A stretch of 64,000 nt of DNA from an uncultured Bacteroidales bacterium (GTDB lineage: Bacteria > Bacteroidota > Bacteroidia > Bacteroidales > Bacteroidaceae): assembly GCA_937898885.1 (NCBI GenBank), contig CALDKD010000090.1:1-64000 (forward strand), written 5' to 3'. Below, piece by piece: positions 1 to 9,600 of the stretch (position 1 is its first letter; the number at the start of each line of letters is the position of its first letter). Under the pieces are notes generated by a model. The model was not told where the DNA came from, did no database searches, and was given only the letters and a program-made list of their open reading frames with translations. Made by a program: the position numbers and the translations under genes.

Positions 1-3000
1 CTCAAAGTCGGCCTCGTAGTGGCCCTGGTCGAGCTTCATCTGGCCCTGCATGTCCGCGCTGAACGTACGGGCGGAGACCTTGGCGGCTATCGCGGCGAGC
101 ATCGTTATCACCGGCGCGGTGATCTGGTCAACGGTGTTCCAGCGCAGCGTAACATTTCTCAGCTCTGAGTCTTGTGCCGTATAGGCGTTGGTCAGGGCGG
201 TGATGGTGTTGAGCGCATTGCACTCATACATCTCCAGGTCTGTGATGGCGGCCCAGTTCGGCACTGAGAGGTCAGCGGCCTCGATGAAGTGCGTGTTGTT
301 CAACACGAGGGTCGTAACGGTTGACGGCAGGTGCAGTATCTCGATCTTGCTGCCGTTAGGCAGTCTCACATGCGACACCTGTGTATTCTCGAGTAATGCC
401 TTCTTAAGTCTTGTGCAAGACCTAAGGTCGAGCTCGCCGGTCAGGGCTGAGTTGCGGCCTTCTATCTCGCTCACCGAAGGGCAGTTCAAGATGACGGTCG
501 TGATGTTATTGTCTACCTCCGATGAGTCAGCGTCGCCAAGTGTCAGCTTTGTCAGCCTCTTGGCATTTATTGTGAGCTCACCCTGCTGTCCTGATAGCAT
601 CAGTTTTTGCAGGCCGTCTATCTCTGTAATATAGTCAGAGGTCTTGATAATATACTGCGTCTGGCCACCGCCCGTAAAGCCGGTGAATGTCCTGCTGCCG
701 CCGGCCTCTACACGCCCGGTACCCTGGGAGCCTCCCTGACCCTCGCGTATCTGCGGATACAGCCAGGAGTACATTTTGAGAGTCAAGCTCTCCAATGACG
801 CAGGCCTGAAAAGTATCTGGCCGAAGCTCGCATCTGAGAAATCACCGAACGGGCCTACGCGGAAGTATGACGCCATGTACAGCACTCTCATCTCCACCCA
901 GCGCCTCTCAGCCGCATAATGGTTGCCGAGAGCCTGAGCCAGCGGGTTGACTGGCGCCGCGTTGTCGTTAAGCCATGCGTCAATGTACTTGGTGAGGTCG
1001 TCAGAGTTGTATGCGCTGACAGGGAAATAGATCTGAGCCTTGTTCCAGAAACGCTCCTCGATATATTTCAAGGCACCGTCAGTGACGTTGAACTGCGTGC
1101 CTGCTATGTCGCGCATCGTGGACAGCATCTCGGCACCGAACGAGCGGATGCCCTTGCCGGAACCGCCGTCATAGTCGTCCATGTAGCACTCGAAGATGAG
1201 GTTCCACAGCACGCTCGCGCCACCGCCGAACACAAGGCTGCCTGAGGAGTCTGTGTCCTCAAACTCTATGTAGTATGGCTTGGTGTCGCCGCCGTTGTTG
1301 TCGATGTCGTAGATGCCGTCAAGGTCATCCTGACGGAAGCACCACTTGCCGGTGCTGGACATATAGTACGGGTAGGAGTTCTTGCCGAAGTTGTCGGTAG
1401 CTCCAAACATCAGCAGGAACACGAAGTTGAAGATGCACTCAGGTATGTTCCAGAAATTAGGGGCATCCTGCATGAAGCGTGCCCTGCGCTGCTGTTTAAA
1501 CCACTCGTTCTGCTCGTCAAGGGTGTCGCCTGTCGGGTCGCCGTGCTGGGTTACAAGGTTGGCCCCGGCCACATAGCTCTCCGTCACCGGATCGTAGTGG
1601 TACAGGGTGTAGTCATCCTCCACCCAGAACTCCATATCGATGTGCGGGAAACGGCTCTGGTTGTAATGCCGAACGGAGAACGCCGGCAGATCCGCGTTGA
1701 TATTGGCCACTACGGCCGCGGCATCAGCTCCGCCCCAGTCCTCGTCGTCAAGGGCCACCGGGAATATCAGCGTAGAGTTATTGTACACTACGTCGTATGC
1801 CGGCTTGAACTTGCTGCTCAGCATCTGGTTCACCAGTGCCTCCTGTCCGCGCTTGTCGGTCTTGTAGCCGCCGCAGATGCCTATCTCCCAGCCACCCTCG
1901 CCGATGCTCGCGCCATTGTCCAGGATATGCAGCTTGCCCACGTCCTTGCCTGACTCCTCAAATATCCCGAAGCCTACCTTCTCGTTCCACGGATACTGGA
2001 ACATCGTCAGACGTGGCGTGTGGTCAGGTCCCTCCATGGTGATGAGGTCATTCCGCACCGGCTCGTAGTCGTAGCCGAAAGTGGCGTCATCGCCCTTATC
2101 TGGACCTACAGTGAACAGACCTATGAAAGAGTATGAGTCGCCTACCTTGGCGAAGCCGAAGGCCGGGTACTGATATACGGCCACCGACGGAACCGGCTCG
2201 CCGGCCTGTGCTGCCGCCCTCTGCGCGTCGTTGAGCATGAGCCCGTCATACATGGCGTTGTGCAGCTCATTGTAAGCGTATGTAGCGCCCATCTTGTGCG
2301 ACTGCATGGATGAGGCGAAGTTTATCTTGGCGGTTATCCTCTTGACCTCGGGATGTAGCGTACCGTCAAACTTGACAGTGCCGCTCTGCGTCTCCTCACC
2401 CCAGGTGCCCGTCTGCGGGTTCCAATAGGAGACGGCGCATTTCTCGCCTTCGGACTTGTCAATCCTGTGGCGTATGTTCCAGAGCCAGTAGCCCATGGAT
2501 GTGGTGCCCTGGCCGTCGGTGCGCACGTTTCTCACACGGAAGGAACGCTCCGGGTTGCCGACATAGTGCATCTCTATGTTGGCCGACGCGGAGCCGTCTC
2601 TTGTCCAGCCGTTGGCGCGTGCCGGTATCTTGGCACCGCCGAGCATCTCGACGACGTAGTAGTTGTACTTGCCCGACGCCACGACCTTATTGAAATCTAT
2701 CTGGTGGGATGAGTCAATGATTTCCTTTATTCTCGTACTCTCCTTCTCCTTCTCGTCCCAGCTTCTGCGGGACGCGATATAGTTGGCCTCAGCCTGCGCG
2801 GAGGCGAAATACGTCGTGTAGTGTCTCAGATAGTAGAGATAGACGTCGGCGGTGTCAGAGCCAACCACAAGGTCGGCGAAGATGTTGAAGTTGCCTGCGT
2901 ACTCGAACTGGAAGTTCTCGCAGCCGTCAACCCAGCCTGTCACGAGGCTCTTGTCGTACTGGTAGGTCGGCTCGATGTTGATGACCAGATGATGCATCAC

Positions 3001-4803
3001 GCCCGGAGTCAGGTATGTGCCCCTGTTGGTGTCGTTGGCGTCTGTAGTGTCCGTGGACGAGTGTACAAGCACTCTCTCCGGATAGATGCGTATGCCTGCG
3101 AACGACGAGCCGGATGTCGTGGCGAGCGTTATGCTTGGCTCGTCAGCGTCGGTGGCGTTGTCAATCTTGAAGAGCATGTCAAGGGTGCTCCTGCCTCCGG
3201 CGAACAGGTTGATGTCGGTGTACGGCAAGGTCATCTTGCCGCGCGCCAGCATCTTCAGACATTTATTGCCGCTCTCATCCTCAGTCCAGCCGTCAAAGCT
3301 ATCAACGAACGATGTCTTGCCCCAGATGACGTCAGAGTACACCGTGCCGTTGACGGCGTTGACTATCTTGTCGTGGTTCTCGTCGGCATTGAACTGGAGC
3401 ACAGGGTTTATATAGAAGTCATAACCTCCGACGGCGGGATAGCTGTTGGAGTTATCCACGTTGGTGTTGAACGTGACGGAGGACTCTCCGAGAGTGATTG
3501 ATGTCACAGTGAACAGGTCGCCAAGCTGTGTGGACTCGCTGTCTATCTCTATCGCCACGTCAAGGGTGTTCCTCTCCGAGCAGTTGACCTCGCTGGTGAA
3601 GGTGTCGTGACGCACCATAGACGAGACGTTGTATTGCTGGACGTCTCTTGTAGGAGTGGATGTCAGATAACCCTTGTCATATACGGCAAACTCGCATATC
3701 CTGGCCGTAGTGGAGTTGTAGATGACCGGCTCTATCCTGTTGACGGCCACCAGCTGCGCCGTGCTCTGCTCACCCGAGGCGATGTACATGAACGGGTACT
3801 CAACCAGTGACGCCTCCGTGGATATCCTGTCCGCGCCCTGTCCTGATGTGAGATAGACCTTCGCCACGTACGAGCCGGTCTGTAGCGACGTGAGGGAGAA
3901 CTGGCTGATGATCCCGTTGAGGAAGAACGGTGTCGTGGTGTACTCGTTAGCGTTCAGAATATGCGACAACTCAAGCAGCGGCTCCTGCGTGTAGTCGCGG
4001 TCCGCGTAGATGTCAAGATGCAGCGTCTTCTGCACGGCACCCTTGATGAGGAAGCCTCCAAGGCTGTACTCGCTCGGGCTGGTTGCGCGTGTGTCCTCGA
4101 TGATAGGCCGGAACCAGTAGCTCTTTCTGTCGTTCTCGAAGTCCCAGTTCTCGACATACATGTCCGCGAGAGTCACCGAGTAGACCAGCGTGGTGGTTGT
4201 CCTCTGCTCGTCGCGTCCGATTATCTCGAACTTTATCTGACTCTTGCCTACGGCAAGGTAGTCGCGCACGTTGAAGGTCAGGTCGGTGTTCGGCTCGGCG
4301 TCCGTCAAGGAGGTCACCTCCACCCAGTCCGCGCCTGTCTTGGCATACACCACGATGTCGGCGTTGTCCGCGCGCTGTGTCCAGGTCGGGTCTGAGATAC
4401 CCTTCTCCTCAATGACAAAGCGAAAACGCAGGCTCACCTCAGTCTGGTTGGTGATGGCGTTGATTGTAGTTGTGCCGTTGAGGTTGGTATAGTTCACGCG
4501 TCTCACCACGCCGCTGAACTCCAGTGGCACTGAATACAGGACGAGACTGTCGTCCGGTGCCGTCAGGTACTGCGTCTTCGTCGCCTCGTCCACGAAGAAC
4601 AGTATCCTCGTGTTGGCGGAGTCGAACCACGCGGCACGCGCCACTGTCTTCAGACCGTCCTTGATGAACTTCTGGATCTGCAGCTTCGAGAAATCCTTCC
4701 CGTCACTACTCGGCCTGTACGGGTTCTCCCGTCCCCGCTTGTCGGATTCGCCCTTGCCGCCCCAGTCCTGCTCAATGCTTGTCAATTCGTCTATTGTAGT
4801 CAT
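1..4803 (-). CDS. Very large phage tail/receptor-binding protein (3' end beyond left edge)
   Basis: The minus strand is open without a stop from an ATG at 4803 to the left edge, giving more than 1,600 residues. Residues ~530-660 look like a LamG/concanavalin-like sandwich (GRSTLDMLFKID ... FNIFADLVVGS). Residues ~755-1200 resemble a CotH-type kinase fold: GQGTTSMGYW near 760, TDNFGKNSYPYY near 1134 and FRQDDLDGIYD near 1153. Residues ~1390-1530 show leucine-rich repeats of a TVILNCPS / LDLRSCTRLKK type. The gene is the third of a late transcription unit behind a collagen-repeat tail fibre, 12 bases after a micro-gene. A virion tail or adhesin role is inferred from context and domains; the CotH assignment is from motif spacing only. 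The C-terminus is not visible. Confidence 0.8.
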   Translation of the reverse strand, partial: MTTIDELTSIEQDWGGKGESDKRGRENPYRPSSDGKDFSKLQIQKFIKDGLKTVARAAWFDSANTRILFFVDEATKTQYLTAPDDSLVLYSVPLEFSGVVRRVNYTNLNGTTTINAITNQTEVSLRFRFVIEEKGISDPTWTQRADNADIVVYAKTGADWVEVTSLTDAEPNTDLTFNVRDYLAVGKSQIKFEIIGRDEQRTTTTLVYSVTLADMYVENWDFENDRKSYWFRPIIEDTRATSPSEYSLGGFLIKGAVQKTLHLDIYADRDYTQEPLLELSHILNANEYTTTPFFLNGIISQFSLTSLQTGSYVAKVYLTSGQGADRISTEASLVEYPFMYIASGEQSTAQLVAVNRIEPVIYNSTTARICEFAVYDKGYLTSTPTRDVQQYNVSSMVRHDTFTSEVNCSERNTLDVAIEIDSESTQLGDLFTVTSITLGESSVTFNTNVDNSNSYPAVGGYDFYINPVLQFNADENHDKIVNAVNGTVYSDVIWGKTSFVDSFDGWTEDESGNKCLKMLARGKMTLPYTDINLFAGGRSTLDMLFKIDNATDADEPSITLATTSGSSFAGIRIYPERVLVHSSTDTTDANDTNRGTYLTPGVMHHLVINIEPTYQYDKSLVTGWVDGCENFQFEYAGNFNIFADLVVGSDTADVYLYYLRHYTTYFASAQAEANYIASRRSWDEKEKESTRIKEIIDSSHQIDFNKVVASGKYNYYVVEMLGGAKIPARANGWTRDGSASANIEMHYVGNPERSFRVRNVRTDGQGTTSMGYWLWNIRHRIDKSEGEKCAVSYWNPQTGTWGEETQSGTVKFDGTLHPEVKRITAKINFASSMQSHKMGATYAYNELHNAMYDGLMLNDAQRAAAQAGEPVPSVAVYQYPAFGFAKVGDSYSFIGLFTVGPDKGDDATFGYDYEPVRNDLITMEGPDHTPRLTMFQYPWNEKVGFGIFEESGKDVGKLHILDNGASIGEGGWEIGICGGYKTDKRGQEALVNQMLSSKFKPAYDVVYNNSTLIFPVALDDEDWGGADAAAVVANINADLPAFSVRHYNQSRFPHIDMEFWVEDDYTLYHYDPVTESYVAGANLVTQHGDPTGDTLDEQNEWFKQQRRARFMQDAPNFWNIPECIFNFVFLLMFGATDNFGKNSYPYYMSSTGKWCFRQDDLDGIYDIDNNGGDTKPYYIEFEDTDSSGSLVFGGGASVLWNLIFECYMDDYDGGSGKGIRSFGAEMLSTMRDIAGTQFNVTDGALKYIEERFWNKAQIYFPVSAYNSDDLTKYIDAWLNDNAAPVNPLAQALGNHYAAERRWVEMRVLYMASYFRVGPFGDFSDASFGQILFRPASLESLTLKMYSWLYPQIREGQGGSQGTGRVEAGGSRTFTGFTGGGQTQYIIKTSDYITEIDGLQKLMLSGQQGELTINAKRLTKLTLGDADSSEVDNNITTVILNCPSVSEIEGRNSALTGELDLRSCTRLKKALLENTQVSHVRLPNGSKIEILHLPSTVTTLVLNNTHFIEAADLSVPNWAAITDLEMYECNALNTITALTNAYTAQDSELRNVTLRWNTVDQITAPVITMLAAIAAKVSARTFSADMQGQMKLDQGHYEADFE

Positions 4804-4815
4804 ATCATCTTGATG

Positions 4816-4917
4816 TTAATTATTACCCCAGCCGTCGCGGTTATCCCAGCCAGACTTATTCAGCCATCCCTTGACAGCCTGCACCGCCATCATAAGTCTT
4901 CTTCTGAACTCACTCAT
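4816..4917 (-). CDS. 33-residue micro-protein between tail genes
   Basis: A short frame reads MSEFRRRLMMAVQA... and ends in a Trp/Asp/Asn/Gly tail (WDNRDGWGNN). Its ATG overlaps the stop region of the upstream tail-fibre gene by 8 bases and its stop lies 12 bases before the next gene, so the three are probably translationally coupled. The N-terminal basic motif EFRRRLMM is reminiscent of the starts of many short Bacteroidales phage proteins. Function is unknown; it may be a small structural or chaperone-like peptide. The main support is position, the complete absence of wasted intergenic space, and plausible composition. Confidence 0.55.
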   Translation of the reverse strand: MSEFRRRLMMAVQAVKGWLNKSGWDNRDGWGNN

Positions 4918-6511
4918 TCTCCATCACAACAAACAGTCCGACACTATAGAGTATGCTCACCTCGTACGTGCAGCTCGGGCTGCATACGGGCTCCTCGTTC
5001 CATCTGACGCCGGTGACGCCGGCGAACGGACTCTCCTCCTGCTCCCAGCCTGCGGATGTCGCGAACTGGAACCTGTATTCATTTACCCTGTCGGGGTTGT
5101 CGTATGGCGCCAGCGTCACGGAGAGCGAGTTGACCGGTCCGTCCCACACGTGCAGGACGTTGGGCTCGGCATCCTCCAGCTCCACCTCAGTCTCCGCGTC
5201 GTGTGTGACGAGCGACACCTCCGCGTCAAACATGTCCTTGAGCCTCTTGCCCATAGCGGCAGAGAGACCCTTCTCTGCATCTTCGGTAGTAAGATTATTG
5301 ATTAGCTCAAACGGATAGTCCACGCTTGAACCGGTGTTGCCCTGCTCACCCTGCGGACCGCGTACGCCCTGAGGTCCCTGCGGTCCCTGTATACCTTGCG
5401 GTCCCTGTATGCCCTGAGGTCCTACGAACGGCCCCACGTTCTTGTATCGTCCGCCAAGGGTGTCGCCGCCGGTGCCTACATAGCAGTACATATTGCCGTC
5501 GATGATGTATCCGGCCCTGCGCTCCTGCTCAGTAGGGTTGACAGGCAGGTCCTCCACAGAGTCCACGCAGCGGTAGTTGCCGAGCGTACCCTTGTCAAAG
5601 TACAACGTCCACCCCTCATCCGCCGTAGTCCACTCGCTGCCGGTGAACTGCTCGCTTATCCATCTCACGGACACTCCGTCCACGTCATACAGGTATGTGA
5701 TGACAAGGCCGGGATATCCCCGCCATGCCTCAGGCACCTGCGCGCGTGCCTCGTCACCCGAGCTATAGGCCTGGCTTCTGCCGTTGATGCTGTTCAGGTT
5801 GATGTGGTTGGTCACACCCTCCATTGCCTCACGCGCCTCATCGGCCTTCACAGCGGCGGCGTTGGCCGCCTCCGTCGCATCGTTGGTGTCGGAAATAGCC
5901 GTCTCCATATGCTCGTGGTCCTCATCAATCCTGTTAGCCCAGCTCTGGTGGTCGTTGTCAGAGCCAGGGCCGCCACTGCCATCCTTATCCGGGTCAAACT
6001 CATAGTTGATCCTGTCTTCCGCCTTCTCATAATCGCGTATCCACTCCGCCTCCGACCTAGTGGTATGATGATAGAACACAGCCAGCTCCCAGGCCGACAA
6101 TCCGTCATAGCCGGCAGCCTCAGACTGCGACCTCAGACGCACCGTGTGCGTGGTAGCCATATTCTCACCTGTGTTGTCCTCAGCAACCACGTTTGTAATG
6201 GCAAACACATTGGACACGTGACTCACGCGCATCACCTGGTTGGCGGGCACATCCCTTATGACTCCACCGCGGTTCTTCAGCCACACCACCCTCAGATCGT
6301 ACACGCCTGCCATCAGCGCCAGCGCCGGTATGGAGCCAAGTATCCGTCCGCGGTCTGTGCTCATCTCAAACACCACGCTATACTTGTCGCTCTGACCCAC
6401 CGCGAACACGCGAACCTCCGCGCGTGAGAAATCCTCCGGCTGACGGTTTATGCCACTCACAACGCTCCAGTCAATCAAGACCTGTCTTCCTGTGTAGATA
6501 ATCGGTAACAT
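4910..6511 (-). CDS. Tail fibre / baseplate protein with collagen-like repeats
   Basis: About 533 residues from the ATG at 6511. The N-terminal ~130 residues (MLPIIYTGRQVLIDWSV ...) look like the beta-rich virion-attachment domain of phage upper-baseplate proteins. An alanine/glutamate-rich helical stretch follows near residues 150-240 (NDATEAANAAAVKADEA). Residues ~357-395 are about 11 collagen-type GXY triplets (GPQGIQGPQGIQGPQ). The C-terminus is a small beta-rich domain. Collagen-like segments are common trimeric spacers in phage fibres. A start 13 codons earlier (6550) is possible, but it would overlap the promoter-like motif at 6537-6563, so 6511 is preferred. It is the first gene of late unit 2. 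Confidence 0.75.
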   Translation of the reverse strand: MLPIIYTGRQVLIDWSVVSGINRQPEDFSRAEVRVFAVGQSDKYSVVFEMSTDRGRILGSIPALALMAGVYDLRVVWLKNRGGVIRDVPANQVMRVSHVSNVFAITNVVAEDNTGENMATTHTVRLRSQSEAAGYDGLSAWELAVFYHHTTRSEAEWIRDYEKAEDRINYEFDPDKDGSGGPGSDNDHQSWANRIDEDHEHMETAISDTNDATEAANAAAVKADEAREAMEGVTNHINLNSINGRSQAYSSGDEARAQVPEAWRGYPGLVITYLYDVDGVSVRWISEQFTGSEWTTADEGWTLYFDKGTLGNYRCVDSVEDLPVNPTEQERRAGYIIDGNMYCYVGTGGDTLGGRYKNVGPFVGPQGIQGPQGIQGPQGPQGVRGPQGEQGNTGSSVDYPFELINNLTTEDAEKGLSAAMGKRLKDMFDAEVSLVTHDAETEVELEDAEPNVLHVWDGPVNSLSVTLAPYDNPDRVNEYRFQFATSAGWEQEESPFAGVTGVRWNEEPVCSPSCTYEVSILYSVGLFVVMENE

Positions 6512-6536
6512 ACTGTATGATTTAGCTGAGCCAAAG

Positions 6537-6563
6537 CAATATCCCGACACGAACGGATTTTGC
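6537..6563 (-). promoter_or_regulatory. Proposed phage late promoter, copy 1
   Basis: A 27-bp block (plus strand beginning CAATATCCCGACACG) lies 26 bp upstream of the tail-fibre ATG and directly after the terminator of the giant gene. It is 24/27 identical to the block at 26180-26206, which sits in the same position ahead of the other late unit. Neither copy contains the host TAnnTTTG element, so a phage-specific activator or sigma factor is inferred. Confidence 0.6.
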
Positions 6564-6571
6564 GGATTTGC

Positions 6572-6628
6572 TTAAAAAGAGGGGCTCCGTACGACAGTTT
6601 CCAAAACGATAGCTGTCGTACGGAGCCC
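6572..6628 (-). terminator. Intrinsic terminator of the giant gene
   Basis: A perfect 16-bp inverted repeat (arms 6582-6597 and 6613-6628, GGGCTCCGTACGACAG) with a 15-base loop is followed on the minus strand by TCTTTTTAAG. It lies 38 bp after the stop of the 5,941-codon gene and ahead of the promoter-like motif for the next unit. Confidence 0.9.
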
Positions 6629-6665
6629 ACACTCAGGGAATGAGCCCCTCCCTGTCACAGGACGG

Positions 6666-9600
6666 TCACTCGCCGGCCTCCTGACTCCACTTCCGGTAAG
6701 CCTCCACCATCTCGCGGCGCACGGCGTCAGCCCCGGCGTCGTCGCCCTTCTCCTCAGCCTTGGCGCGCCTCTTGTCCATAATCCTCCATCTCTGCAGGAA
6801 CCGCCACTCCCCGGAGCCGTAGATACGGCGTAGCTCCGAGGCCGCCTCCTCGCGCTCACTCTCCGGCAGCTTCCAGTCCATAGCCTTCTTGCGGAAGGTC
6901 AGCTCCTCGTACGCCACCCTGTCCACCTCATCCTTGATGTCGAAGTAATGACTCCTGGCGGCCCTCTCGCGCACGCGCTCATCCGTGCCGCGTACGAAGT
7001 TGCTCGCCACAGGCACGTTCCTCAGCTCGCGCATCTCATCATCCCAGGCCATGGACACGGACTTGTACGTCTTGTTCAGGAACGTCGCCACACCGCCCAG
7101 ATAGCCCTCGAAGAGATGCTCCAACTTGGCGGGGTTGAGGTCTATGGCACCCTTCCTGCCCTCGTTGCCGCCACTCATGCTGTTCAGGTCGCGTCCCAGC
7201 TCCACCAGCGCGGGATTGACGGACTGATACGCCTTCGTCCATTCCGGAGCGTCCTTGTTCCAGTCGTTGTCGCGGTACAGCGGCACGCCCGTCCAGTCCA
7301 CGTTACGCGCGTTCTCGATGAGCGGCTTGAAGGCCGACGGCACAAGAGCCATGGCGCCTCCCTCACCCTCCATCATGTCGATAGGCATAATCTGGCTAAT
7401 CTGCTCCGCTATCTCTTTGGTGACCTGAGCGGGAGTGTAGTACTCCCTGCCCGACTGCCACGAGTACAGCAGCTCGCCCAGGCCGTAGATGGCGCGCAGC
7501 TCTATAGGCAGAGGCAGCGTCACCCACTTGCCGCCCACCTTCAGACAGAGGTTGTTGCGGCGTACCCACTTGGGAAGGTCATAGTAGTCGTCATCGTCAT
7601 CACCGCCGCTGAACAGAGCCGGTATCAGGATGCCCGCGCCGTAATAGATCGCGGCCATCGTCAGGAACCTGCCCGGATGCTGCGCCGCGGCCTTGCCGAA
7701 GTTGGTCAGGCCCTGCACGCCCGCGTTCCAGAACACATACAGGCTCCTTCCGAACTGTGACAGCAGCGCGGCCAGGTAATGCAGCCTGTTGCCTCTCACC
7801 CACTTGCCGGCGGTGACTATGCCGGAGCCCTTCTTGTTGAAGTTCACCGATATCTCCTTCGCGTCCTTGACAGACTGGTCTATGCCGCGCCCCTCCTCGC
7901 GCGATGTCAGGTACGCCGCGAAACGGCTCACGCCCTCGGCCCAGGCGTTCATATTCTCCAGACCGTCACCCAGCCCCTCCAGCAGCGCACGCGCGGCGCG
8001 CGCCCCGTCAGACATATCCACGCGCTTCAGACGCTTTGCTATCACATCCTTGTAGTCATCGACAGAGTGCAGGTTGGTGTAGCCTGTCACGCCACCCTGC
8101 TCTATGAAGTCCTTGAAGTGCCTGTCCAGCTTGTCGCTCATATCCAGCGTGCCCTTGCTGTAGCGGTGCAGGAGTCCCGGCAGCTGCGCCAGCAGCCTGG
8201 CCCAGTTCCTGTTGTAGCGCACGGCATAGCCCGCGCCCTCCTTGACCCAAACCAGGGAGTTCGAGTAGAAGCCGTCACGGCACAGGTTGCTGATGATGAA
8301 CGCGGGGTTGCGTGTGGTGAAGTTGGCCGACATGAACCTGTTGACCTTGCCTATCACCTTCAGGAACTCACCCGTGTTCTCAGGGTTGGTCAGACCGTTC
8401 ACGGCCTGCGCCGCCCTCGGGTTGCCGTTGATGGTCACGACATACTCCCTGCCGTCATCCTTCACCACCACCTGGTGCTCGCTCAGCTCATCCTTCCGTA
8501 CAACCCTGAAAGGCTCGTTGCGCCTGTCCGACGACATCTTGTAGCGGTCTGGATCGGCCAGCTGCCTCATGGTGAAGTCAGCCCTGCACTTTCTCCAGGC
8601 CTCCTGCACCTCCTCCGGCGTAGCCCCCGCCGGTATGGCCGGAAGGAACGGCCTCCACACGTCCAGCGCGTCATCATACTCATACATCATCTCCGTCACG
8701 CTCAGGAGTCCAGTCCTGTGGCTGCGCGCCATATTGAGAAAACGCTGCTTGAGCAGGTTGCGGTTCGCCTGTACGATGCCGCTCTCCGCCATGTTGGCGA
8801 TGGTGGCGATGGGGTCATCGGCAAGGCTCCTGCGGCCGTGGGCCGTCTTGATCGGTGAGTTGTATGGTGACGATGCCGCGTTGAGATACGAGTACACCTC
8901 CGTGGATGTGGTCTCGTCAAACCCTCTGAGCGGTATGTAATACTCGAACATGCCGCGCATACGGTCCGCTACGTCCTTGGTGATCAGACCTCCCGCGCGC
9001 TGCGTCTCGATGGTGGCCCTTGTGGCGGCGTTGATGAGGCTCCACAGGCCGCTCACGTCGTGCGCCATCTCAAAAGCGTCCACGATGAACTGAGCCGCAT
9101 CCTCCGCGTCGCTGAGCTCCTTTTCACCGGTGAGCGCCGTCAGTCCTGAGTAGTCATGTCCGCGGTACTTGGCGTAGTAGTCCACCCAGCTCTTCTGCGG
9201 CTTGTCCGGATTGGCCTTGTTGTACTTGTCCGCATCCCTCTGGGCGTCACGCTTGGCGAACACGTCGTTGCGCTCCAGTCCGTGCCTCGCCACCAGATAG
9301 ATGTTCAGGTCATCGTGGCTAACGCCCTCGTCCCTAACCATCCGTTCCACCTCATCCAGCAGCGGGTCGTACAGCTGCCGCTTGTAATGCTCTATCTGCT
9401 CCAGGTTGGCCGATGACATTCGGTTCTCGTACATATAGGCGTTCTCGTGGTCCTCTATGCGTCTGCCGGTCTCCTTCTCCACGGCCCTCTGCAACTCCAG
9501 AAGCCCGCGCATGGAGTCCTGCATGGTCTCCGAGAACCTCACGCCCGCACGGTCCATGGCGCGCTCATACTCCGCGGCGGCCAGGCCAATTTCACGCTCT

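Noticed and set aside
5320..5440. Repetitive DNA as a possible direct-repeat element
   Set aside because: The repeats encode collagen-type GXY triplets of a tail fibre and are explained by the protein.
5396..6427. 343-codon open frame on the plus strand
   Set aside because: It is antisense to the tail-fibre gene, is rich in His/Arg/Val and has no recognisable domain. It is a shadow produced by high GC at third positions of the true gene.
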